A DNA stretch of 64,000 bases from Aedes albopictus (taxonomy: Eukaryota; Arthropoda; Insecta; Diptera; Culicidae). Both the position numbers and the translations under genes were made by a program. Shown here piece after piece: positions 55,801-64,000 of this stretch. Every line of letters begins with the position of its first letter. Positions within the stretch are counted from its first letter, which is position 1. A model generated the notes under the pieces. It saw only the letters and a list, made by a program, of their open reading frames with translations. It was not told the origin of the DNA and searched no databases. Where the stretch lies: positions 442,002,334-442,066,333 of the forward strand of contig NC_085137.1 in NCBI RefSeq assembly GCF_035046485.1. The letters run 5' to 3'.

Positions 55801-56224
55801 CGCTTCAGCTACGTACATCTATTCTCTCTAGGAATTCAAAAACTTTTGCTGGAATTCCATTGCAAATTCAACCAGATTTTTTTCCCACATGATACTTGAT
55901 TTCCATAAAGAAGCACTTAACCATATTTTGTCGTAATGCTGCTAGAAAATTCAAAGATTCTTAAAGATACCCATCCAGGAATTCCTGGAAATTATCATTT
56001 AGTATTAATTTCTCAGTTGAGAATTGTCTCCAATAACTGTCAATTTAAACACATATTATGCCAAATTAATGTCTATTGTAGATCTATGTTTGTCACCACG
56101 ACAGTGGTTTTTAGATTTTTTCTAATTTCCATATATAAAGTCATGACAAATTTCTGGGGGGGGGGGCCTGGCGGATTCTGGGGGGGCCTGGCCCCCCTGG
56201 CCCCCCCTTCTAGTTACGCCAATG

Positions 56225-56330
56225 CACAGCTGGCGATTCGCTACAATATCGACTACAAGAACAACAGTTTGTATAAGGAGGGACAACTAGGCCACGGTAT
56301 TAAGAGAGGCGTGGCGTCGTGAGCGACTCT
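56225..56330 (+). pseudogene. R1-like LINE, middle part (end of endonuclease)
   Basis: Continues the endonuclease from 50360 with the AIRYNIDYKNNS stretch, as in R1-like proteins after the S-D-H-x-A motif. Here the residues are H-S-Q-L-A, so the catalytic Asp-His pair is changed. Homology fades by about 56330. Confidence 0.6.
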
Positions 56331-56584
56331 TACTTGGTGGCATCCGGGTGCGGATGTAGCGAGCACGACCGATGATGAGCGACGAGTGGCGTTCACTGCT
56401 TCGAGAGTCCCCAAGCAACACGACTTGTTGCTAATCCGGTAACAGCAACCTTAGTGCAATTTATTCACTGTCCGTATTGCGGACGACAGAACACAATTGC
56501 TTCTTCTTTGAAACCCGAAAAGCGCAGATTCTGAATTCTCATGCAACATAAACGAGGAGGAATGATATAAAAGATGGGAAAAAA
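56331..56584. other. Unassigned DNA
   Basis: No firm match; it may be diverged R1-like linker. Confidence 0.35.
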
Positions 56585-56660
56585 ATTTGTCCAGACTCGA
56601 ACCATGGACACCAGGAGTATTATCTACTCACCTAACATACTACACCAAAAGCTCTGTGAG
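56585..56660 (-). mobile_element. tRNA-like SINE head
   Basis: On the minus strand TAGTATGTTAGG resembles an A box, and GGTTCGAGTCTGG (56603-56591) is a good B box, with about 35 bases between them. A T-rich run follows. It is either a SINE head or a degraded tRNA gene; no clean cloverleaf is visible. Confidence 0.5.
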
Positions 56661-56896
56661 AGAATCGATGCTCAACACACTATAAAAGCTACTGAAGTTA
56701 CTTGTTACTTTATTGCACCTTTTTTGTCACAAGTTAGAGAACTGTCAAAATGAAAGACGCTCAAGTTTTCTGTCACTCATTTGGAACCTAATCTGAACAA
56801 ACAAACCAGAGTTAGATGTTTCATGCATGTTACATAACACATGAGGAATTCCACGGAGTCATGTCAGTCGATCCTGAGCGACCATTTCAAAAATAT

Positions 56897-57387
56897 CTGA
56901 AACTTTGCACAGTTTTTCAATTTCATATAAATCGCCATTTTTTTATATTAAACCTTCATATTCACTCACGACTAACTTTTCAAAAGGGTGTATGCGAAAA
57001 TAGTTCTAAAATATTCTAAAAGCTGTACAGCAAAAACAGATCGTTCGATTGTTATAAATTTTTCAGCAAAGTTAGATAACTAAATGATGATTCCTTAGAA
57101 AATATACACTGTAAAAAATTTCTTTTTTCTACTTTGAAAAAATATGATATTTGTCACAAAAACTCAAATATCTCAAAACCCTATCTTTTTACCAACTTCA
57201 ATTTTTTAGGGGAAATGGCCCATTATATCAGCTATCTACCATAAAATTTTGGTGATGGTAAACTGATAAACAAAAAAGTTATGACATTTCAAACATTTCA
57301 CAATTTTTACATTTAGTAACAAAAAAACATTTTTTTCTGTGTAAATTATTTCGAGAATTATATTTTGATGCTGATTTTATTGTAAAG
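56897..57387. repeat. Left arm of a large inverted repeat
   Basis: From CTGAAACTTTGCACAG to GATGCTGATTTTATTG, this pairs with 59316-59797 on the opposite strand over about 490 bp, with moderate divergence. The arms are about 1.9 kb apart. This suggests the ends of a foldback or DNA transposon. Outer ends and target duplication are not resolved. Confidence 0.75.
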
Positions 57388-57746
57388 GCTACCGCCTGAA
57401 TTAAACAAGTTGTTTTCATGATACTTTAGTTTGATTATTCGTAATTACTATAGTATCTATTTGAAACTTAGACGCGATCCAGTGTTGTGATCAAAAATAT
57501 TGAGATTGTCATACTTTTTATTGTACGTGACTGGTGAAAAAATCCCTTGATAGTGTTGAAAAGCTGTTGATTATAAGAAAAATGGAATTGAATTTATTTT
57601 TAAGACAAAAGCTGTATAATAAAGGTTTTTTTATACGCGTATACGTCTAGTTTATCCGCAAAAAAAATCCCTCTTAGAGAACAGACTTTATGATCGGAAG
57701 AATGCGAGTAACTTCAACAACAACAAATGCATAAGAGGTACATACC
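57388..57746. other. Unassigned AT-rich DNA
   Basis: Inside the inverted repeat; nothing recognised. Confidence 0.35.
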
Positions 57747-58005
57747 ACAGACAAACAGACGAAACGCCTAGAACAATTTTAGTGAAAATTCATCGCCCAG
57801 TTCACACTATCACCACCTGGTGGAAATGTTTCACGAAACACTGCGTTGTGCAATATCGTCATCAGAAGGCGCTAGTGTGAAACGTCAAACGTAAAGAAAA
57901 ACGATGGGCGCTCTTCTTGTTATGAAAGCCACAATCAAGATTCAAAATGATCGTTGAAGGCGTGGTCAATGAAAATTTCGCCAGTGTTACGTTTGTTTGT
58001 CTGTA
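57747..58005. mobile_element. hAT-like MITE, about 259 bp
   Basis: Inverted ends ACAGACAAACAGACG and TACAGACAAACAAACG, with TACATACC flanking both sides (57739-57746, 58006-58013), an 8-bp duplication. The interior is unrelated to other repeats here and has no frame. One base at the left edge is uncertain. Confidence 0.65.
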
Positions 58006-58013
58006 TACATACC

Positions 58014-58699
58014 TGACAATGCTCACGAAAAAAACAAAAAAATACTACCGCTATGAATATTAAAAATTGTATAGTATTTTTTTTCTTCAGCCACCAACAC
58101 CAAACAAGTAAGTTAAAATTAATAAGTGATTTTGTTTATTATAATCTAACGAACAAGATGAACAGTCGCTTTCTCAAAGGTCTTCAACTCAACGCTCTCT
58201 TGTAGACCGTTTGATGAAAAAAATGTTCAAAAGAGTTACGAAATCTCACCGAAAGCACCATAGATAAACTGAAAGAGACTGGTTATGCCCAAATGTCCAC
58301 ATTGTGTACAAAATTACGCATTTGCACGTCCTGCCGTCTAGAATTTGACAAACGAGCCATCTGTATATCATTGGTAAAGCAGGGCGCAGGAAGTTCGAAA
58401 ACGACAACAACTGAGAAATTGCCATCAGCGACATCTGTTTAAACAATTTAATTACGCCCCTTTTCAAAAATGCCCTGTAATATTCTTCAACATCTATACC
58501 CATTTCAATATTTTTAACGTTGCAAAACACGCTTTCAACATTCATCTTGAAGAAGAGGGAAAACACTTGTCCTCAAATGTAACAGCAAATTAATGAATAA
58601 ACGACTAATGCGCGGAGGGCGTGATAAAATCGGAACATTACGGTACATAGTATATTATATTAATACATAGTATATTATATTAATATAGATTAATCTTAA
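58014..58699. other. Unassigned DNA
   Basis: A short tandem ACATAGTATATTATATTA repeat at about 58645-58682; a 106-codon minus-strand frame (58246-58566) without a recognisable motif. Confidence 0.4.
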
Positions 58700-58724
58700 T
58701 CTACATATATAAAAATGAATTTCC

Positions 58725-58760
<36 letters not shown>

Positions 58761-58976
58761 GACCGCTATGGGTTTGGAAACTACTGGACCGATCAGTGTG
58801 AAATTTTGTGTGTAGGTGCTGTCGGGGCCGGGGAAGGTTCTTAGCTTGGTGTGAGACCTCTCCGGTCTCTGGAACGGGGGGCTCCCATACACATGACTTC
58901 ACTGGGGACGTCCCTATGGAGCTGTATGTCAAAAAACATAGTAGGCAGGCAGTACGACGTTTGCCGGGACAGCTAG
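58700..58976. mobile_element. Helitron-like or mini-me-like element with (TCTG)n
   Basis: Begins TCTACATATATAAAAATG, carries nine TCTG units (about 58725-58761), then ACTACTGGACCGATCAGTG and a C/G-rich body. It ends CCGGGACAGCTAG followed by T. TC...CTAG inserted between A and T is the Helitron pattern, and (GTCY)n with a conserved core is reported for dipteran mini-me elements. Both labels are inference. Nested in the loop of the large inverted repeat. Confidence 0.5.
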
Positions 58977-59019
58977 TATATAATAAAAACAACTTGTTTT
59001 ACTCACGCAAGGCCATTAA

Positions 59020-59315
59020 CAATAAAATCAGCATCAAACTTCAATTTCCGGCCGAAATAATTTACACTAAAAAAAATTATTACTAAATGTGAAAATTGTG
59101 AAATGTTTGAATTGTCATTACTTTTTTGTTTATTTTCATGGTAGATTGCTAATACAATGGACCGTTTTCTCTAAAAAATTACGTTGGTAAAAAGATAGGG
59201 TTTTGAGATATTTGAGTTTTTGTGACAAAAATGATATTTTTTAATGTTAAAAAAGATTTTTTTCACAGTGTATATTTTCTTAGGAATCGCCATTTAGTTA
59301 TCTAACTTTGCTGAA
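59020..59315. repeat. Tandem duplicate next to the right inverted arm
   Basis: CAATAAAATCAGCATCAAA at 59020 recurs at 59316, a 296-bp period. The copy covers the inner part of the right arm, so only this side of the inverted repeat is duplicated. Confidence 0.8.
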
Positions 59316-59797
59316 CAATAAAATCAGCATCAAATCGCGATTCCCGGCCGAAATAATTTACACAGAAAATTTTTTTTTACTAAATGTAAAAATTGTGAAA
59401 TTTTTGAAATGTTATAACTTTTTTGTTTATTAGTTTACCATCACCAAATTTTTATGGTAGATTGCTAATACAATGGACCGTTTTCCCTAAAAAATTCAAG
59501 TTGGTAAAAAGATAGGGTTTTGAGATATTTGAGTTTTTGTGACAAAAATGATGTTTTTCAATGATAAAATAGATTTTTTTTCACAGTGTATATTTTCTTA
59601 GAAATCACCAATTAGCTATCTAACTTTGCTGAAAAATTCATAACAATCGAACAATCCGTTTTTGCTGTGCATATTTTTGAATATTTTTGAACCATTTTCA
59701 CATACACCCTTTTGAAAAGTTAGTCGTGGCTCTAAATAAAAATTTGATATCGAAAAATGGCGATTTAGATGGAACTGAAAAACTGTGCAAAGTTTCA
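59316..59797. repeat. Right arm of the large inverted repeat
   Basis: The reverse complement counterpart of 56897-57387. The following 300 bases (59798-60100), which include the start of a 116-codon frame at 59939, are not recognised up to the R1-like similarity. Confidence 0.75.
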
Positions 59798-60099
59798 GTT
59801 CAATAGAAAATCATGAATTAAAAATTTTCCTTAATTTTGATGCTGTTGCTTGGAATCGCTCACATTTAAAGTAAGCTGACTATATTAACACTTGCGAGCA
59901 ATATGTAAGCTCCGCCTCCACGAATCGATGTCAAACACGTGGTAATTTGTGATTTCTATGAAACAAAGCCACAACTTTACGAATTTCGGAGTTTAAATGC
60001 AACTCAATTGACAAGATGGAAGTTTCGTGTGCTTCTAGTGCAACTAAATGACCAAAACATTGAAAGCCACAATCTGTATGATGTTGTAGGTGCTGCTTG

Positions 60100-61220
60100 G
60101 GTCTTTGTCAGACAGCCAATGCGAATCCGTGATGCCTACAGGATCATAATGGCCGAAACAAGAGGTATAATGGTTCCTACACAGCAGTCTTCAGAGATGT
60201 TGGAGAGGACCAGCGAGAGGCTCTTTTTGCAGCATGATCCCAGTCCCTGGCCACCTTTCGTAGGACTGCTGGGGCTGGGGTTGAAATGAGGGAAGCATCA
60301 CCGATAAGGGCCTTGCGGAGATAACAAAGTTCCATAGCGTAGGCAAGACTGCAGGTCTGGCGAAGTTCCTGGCCTCAAAAGTAGTATTTCAGAGGCTCTC
60401 GGGATGTTCAGGTCTGCTATGCAGAAATGCCTGGACGTGGGAATTTTCCCAAAGGTTTGGAAGTAGCAGAGCTAGGTCCTATTGCCAAAGGCGGGGAAAC
60501 TACCAGCAGTATCGACACAGCGGTGAAGATGCTCGAGAAGATCTTCCGCAACAGGCTGATGGGCCTGGGGCATACTGAGGGTGTAAATGGTCTCTCGAGT
60601 AGCCGGTTCGGCTTCCGGTAGGGAAGGTCGATCGTAGACGCCAAACCGCCAAAATAGCGCTCCAGCGTAAGAGAAGGGGGGTTCGGTAGTGACACTGGAT
60701 GTAAGGAACGCGTTCAATAGCGTCAGTTGGCTCCTGCGTCTGGGCATACCCGGGTACCTGTACAAGATTCTAATTACTTCCAGAATCGAGTACTAATTTA
60801 TGACACAGATGTGGGTCGGAAGTGCTTTCACATAACCTTAGGGTTCCGCGAGCTTCCATCCTGGATTCGGTGTTATGGAAGGTCATGTATGACTAGGTGT
60901 TGGGGTTAAAGTTCCTGGTGGGCGAGGTCATCATCGGCTATCGATCAATTTGTGTGTAGGCCTACAGATTGGGTTGTTTGTGAATGAGTACAAAGTACAT
61001 GCTATTAGGCGGAATCGAGCCCGACAGGATTTGCCTTGGAAGTTTTGCTACGATAGACGGATATACAGTCGAGATTATGGAGTAATTCGTTTTCCTCGAA
61101 CCCTCACTAACAGCTACTAACAGTATGAGCCGTGAAATATGGCGAAGGGCATCATTATTGAAAGTCGTATTTATCATGGGCTTAAAGTCAAAGAGTAACA
61201 CAAATGCATAAAACAAACTG
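60100..61220 (+). pseudogene. R1-like LINE, 3' part: reverse transcriptase remnant
   Basis: Pre-RT motifs MRIRDAYRIIMAETRG and DPSPWPPFVG (60120-60265) match the R1-like pattern (DAYR..M..T.G...P; PSPWPP). VVTLDVRNAFNSVSW (60689-60733) is RT motif A. A KVHAIRRNRARQD-like stretch near 60990 fits the region after the YADD box, and the catalytic box itself is not visible. Stops and frameshifts are dense. Together with 48900-50360 and 56225-56330 this appears to be one element spread over 12 kb by later insertions. Confidence 0.7.
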
Positions 61221-61689
61221 GAAAAATATGTCGTACCCTAACATCCGCCTACACGTGGCGTGCCAGTCGTCTTCTGTTTATGCGTGCGTGAGGACTCCGA
61301 TTGGATGATTGTCAATACATACCTCACAGTCAGCCGCAGCAGGCATAACTTTTCCATTTCGAGACCTTGCGTGTGAGTAATCGACAACAGCCACGGGCAA
61401 TGAAGGGATCCGGAGCTAGGTGCGGTAGGCCAGTATTGATTTACATGTACGCACTGCGTCTTTTTGCCTTTTCCCAGGACAATGGAGAGGCTAGATTGCG
61501 AAGTTGAAAGAGATGTTGTTGTTTAGAAAGACATACAATTGATTTATTTGAGCGTGGGGATCATAAGGGTTCTAAAGTTTACTTCTTGCAAATTATGGAG
61601 TTTTCCTTCATTTCGCGCCTACCATATGTATATATTACGTGCAAAATGCTGATTGGCAGAAGAACCTCTCAGTTTAAAACTTAGGTAGG
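61221..61689. other. Unassigned DNA
   Basis: No gene, repeat or RNA motif recognised. Confidence 0.4.
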
Positions 61690-61818
61690 GCTCATAGAAC
61701 TCTCAACTTAGAAGCAGGGTTTACACCAGATGATACGTTATGCAAAGATGAAGAAGAAGAAGAAGAAGAAGAAGAAGAAGAAGAAGAAGAAGAAGAAGAA
61801 GAAGAAGAAGAAGAAGAA
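61690..61818 (+). repeat. SINE 3' end with (GAA)23 microsatellite
   Basis: CTCAACTTAGAAGCAGGGTTT resembles the 3' body of the SINE at 43196, and the GAA run (61750-61818, perfect) lies where that family ends in AAG/GAA-rich tails. The microsatellite probably grew from a SINE tail. Confidence 0.65.
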
Positions 61819-62567
61819 CATATGAAGTAGACAGAGAACAAGAAAACCAAAAGTCACCTTCGTTTTCGCCAAGACCTGGAGTAAAAAAGTACAGATTCCC
61901 TCTACATTTCAAGCGATTAATTAGGAAGTGAACATCGGCAGAAAATTACCATTTTTCATTAATTAAATTTGTGCAAAACTTCCGTCCTGTCCAGAGCACT
62001 CGTCGCCGTTCTCACAATAGTGCAACCAACTTGCAGGGATGTTTATATGTACGTTGTACCTACAGTTACAGACTGTGTCCGTCCCAGAAGAAGAAAACAA
62101 AGAGTCGAAAGCAGGAATTGCGAACTACGATTCCAGCTGGCTGAGCTGCAAGCAGAATGCAAACAATCAGACTCCACTCCGTTGAAGATGATGATGATGA
62201 TGATGGTGTGAGAAGATGGTTTGGTCGTTCGGGGAATGCGCTGTTAGAGAGTCGCCGCCCATAATTTGATTACTGCACTGGAACGGAAACGCTGAAGATG
62301 GTGGAAAAAATCGTGGTGACCATTTATAACTGCGTGGTCTGGTCAGTAGATGCAAAAGGAGAGACGGAAGTGAGAGTCTCGACGCACACCCAGACTGCAT
62401 TTTTTCGCTTGTGAATTTTTGTAAGAGATGCTGGTCAAGACCGCGAATTGCGGGTAGTTGCTCGAGGTGAGATGTCTGAGATCAACTGGTATAATAAACC
62501 ATAGATTTCCCAACAAAAATTTTTGTTGTACAAGAGTAGAACAAACAACTCTTGAACAAACTTTAGC
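61819..62567. other. Unassigned DNA
   Basis: A short GAT run at about 62186-62205. Frames of up to 80 codons without recognisable motifs. Confidence 0.4.
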
Positions 62568-62571
62568 TTAA

Positions 62572-62686
62572 CCCTCGAGCGATCGCGCTGTTGTATTTTG
62601 TACAACACGTTGATAAAATTTCGCTTTTTTTACTCAGCATTAGCGTGGTGCTAACGGTGGTGGCCAACCGCGCGAGTTACGGAAGG
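62572..62686. mobile_element. Possible piggyBac-type MITE, 115 bp
   Basis: Flanked by TTAA (62568-62571, 62687-62690). The ends CCCTCGAGCGATCGCGC and CCTTCCGTAACTCGCGC form an imperfect inverted repeat. TTAA duplication with C-rich ends fits piggyBac, but the mismatches leave doubt. Confidence 0.4.
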
Positions 62687-62690
62687 TTAA

Positions 62691-63490
62691 GAAACTGTTA
62701 TTCAACTCGTTTTGTTACTCGGGTTAGGGGTCGGTTTTCTACAGTAGCTGGATCTCCTTCGTCTAGTAGAATTTTTTTGTTCAAAGGAATTTTGAAATTA
62801 ACTTTTGAAGTAACAGAACATAATTTTCATTTTTAAACACAATTAAATTCCCTATTTCTATATCAAATAGATTTATATCTGACGGTTCACCACCAACCCC
62901 GTTCACACGGGTATCGAATGAAACTTAAGACACATTAAATAGAATCCCGAAGCAATCGGAACACAAACTGCAGAAAATAAAATTTTCCTTTTTCTCTTCT
63001 GATTTTCTCTTTCAGATCCGTCGTCTGTCGTTACCCAGTGTGGACCAAGGTGGATTGAATCAATGAATGGGCCACTGCTGCAGCAAAACGCCCACCTTAT
63101 CGTGTGGTTGCATCGCATCAGTCAGCAGTGGGACAATCTCACAGGACCTGCAGGAGAACACGCGACCGACGTTGATAACGTCGTCGTCGTCGTAGTCGCC
63201 ATGATCTGTGCTCGTCGCGAGGTGCCCGCTTGGAAAATGTGAATGCGGGGCCTGGGGAAACCGAGTGCGATGCTATAAAGGAATAAAGCAGAATACCTAA
63301 CTGGACTGGATAGAAAAAAAAAATCGGTGCTTGACATGCAAAGTGAGGCGGGCAAGTGGAAAAAGTGCTGTAGCCATCGTCGTCGTATCTCGCTCAACTT
63401 GGGGGGGGGGGGGGATTGGGAACACAACGAGAAAATTACAATCAATTGAATTTGCTTTATTTGAGTTTTTGTTTATGATTACAATTTTGA
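62691..63490. other. Unassigned DNA, C-rich towards the right
   Basis: Contains TTTTCTCTTTCAG at about 63003-63015, a good-looking 3' splice-site tract, but no exon can be supported downstream. A run of about 13 G lies at 63402-63414, and CGTCGT runs at about 63180-63195. No domain recognised. Confidence 0.4.
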
Positions 63491-63516
63491 GGGCTAGGTA
63501 TGTTCAAAAAAGAATC

Positions 63517-64000
63517 CACATTAGCATTAGCATTAGCATTGAGCAAGTCGCACAAATTCGTAGGTAGTACAGCCCTGGATCGCTGTTATGAGGGTTGCAT
63601 CCTTCTTGTCCGTTACTAAAACACAAAGATTTGGGACTAATCTCTGACTCTTAGACAATCCCCTAACGGTCGAGTGCTGTCCTGGCCACGTCCTTGCGAC
63701 AGCTGAGGGATGGGAAAGGAATATTAGTTGGACACCTATGAAAGTACATAGAGACCTCTACATTCTTTCTGGCCTAGGCGTCACGGGAATTTGGATGTTA
63801 GTGGAAGGGTAAAGTTCAAAGGAAACGTTTGGTCAACGTTTAGGGGCACAAAATATTTTTGGTTGATGCCTGGTTCCTTTCCCAATTTGATCCTTGTTGG
63901 GTGTTCGATTTCAAATCTGAAATAGAAAAGGAACATTATAGATTTACCTGAATCCTTATATATGAAATGGTAGATTTACCTGAATCCTCCTGAAATAAAA
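63517..64000. repeat. Probable dispersed repeat starting with CATTAG units
   Basis: Four CATTAG/CATTGAG units (63521-63541) precede a long segment (GTCCTGGCCACGTCCTTGCG, then GAGACCTCTACATTC). I have an impression of this as a repeated mosquito sequence but cannot verify it. GATTTACCTGAATCCT is duplicated at 63941 and 63972. It runs off the window. Confidence 0.35.

Larger units (their letters stand above)
50361..56224. mobile_element. 5.86-kb element with hAT-like ends, filled with 12-bp arrays
   Basis: The ends are inverted repeats CATTGGCGTAACTAG, followed on both sides by G-rich/C-rich sequence. The flanks are an 8-bp duplication CACAGCTG (50353-50360, 56225-56232) inside the R1-like endonuclease, whose reading continues across. 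Content: arrays at 50540-52440, 52990-53635, 53930-54740 and 54985-55515, all in the same polarity; a tRNA-like unit (52481-52862); an unassigned 290-bp segment at 53636-53925; and unassigned sequence at 55516-56150. There is no transposase frame. The 8-bp duplication and CA ends point to hAT. Confidence 0.85.

Noticed and set aside
63003..63120. Host exon after a strong-looking 3' splice site
   Set aside because: The pyrimidine tract and CAG are good, but the following frame is short and has no recognisable coding signal or matching donor.
63517..63545. Telomeric repeat
   Set aside because: Only four CATTAG-like units in a dispersed-repeat context; not an extended telomere-type array.

Overview
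This window is transposon-rich eukaryotic DNA, most likely from a mosquito and probably Aedes. The reasons are its dense nesting of many transposon classes, a SINE whose 3' part resembles the tRNA-derived SINEs common in Aedes, R1-like, BEL and Penelope-like elements, and the lack of any prokaryotic gene organisation. The species cannot be settled from sequence alone. I find no convincing host protein-coding gene, rRNA gene, functional tRNA gene or CRISPR array. Almost every recognisable coding segment belongs to a mobile element.

Layout. 1-4772 is a higher-order satellite with a unit of about 1.08 kb, in four copies; two of them carry hAT-type MITEs with 8-bp target duplications. 4.9-9.8 kb holds degenerate 12-bp repeat arrays of both polarities, interrupted by a 1.56-kb hAT-like element, a TA-flanked inverted-repeat element and SINEs. 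10.6-12.4 kb holds a 0.95-kb inverted-repeat element and a decayed Penelope-like element with a GIY-YIG endonuclease remnant. 14.9-16.6 kb is a truncated LINE on the minus strand, split by a CACTA-type MITE. 16.7-32.1 kb is a very long 12-bp repeat array. Into it jumped a complete BEL/Pao LTR retrotransposon (17958-25871, minus strand), a palindromic Tc1/mariner-type element and a SINE.

33.4-35.7 kb is a second copy of the same LINE family on the plus strand, split by a Transib-like MITE. 39.5-42.2 kb is another truncated LINE with an 11-bp target duplication. 45.8-47.6 kb is an almost perfect 1.87-kb TACAA microsatellite. 48.9-61.2 kb is one decayed R1-like LINE pulled apart by later insertions, including a 5.86-kb element with hAT-like ends that consists mostly of 12-bp repeat arrays. 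The last 3 kb is mostly unassigned, with a GAA microsatellite and a possible piggyBac-type MITE.

The only apparently intact genes are the two BEL ORFs: a PHD-finger and coiled-coil Gag-like protein, and a polyprotein with protease, reverse transcriptase, RNase H and integrase. Its two LTRs differ at one base that I can find in 749, so the insertion is recent. The strongest signals for a second look are the 12-bp arrays (at least 12 kb of the window) and their carriage inside hAT-bounded units, the nested insertions whose target duplications and inverted repeats can be read directly, the BEL Gag/Pol frame junction, and a recurring hammerhead-like hairpin motif at three loci.
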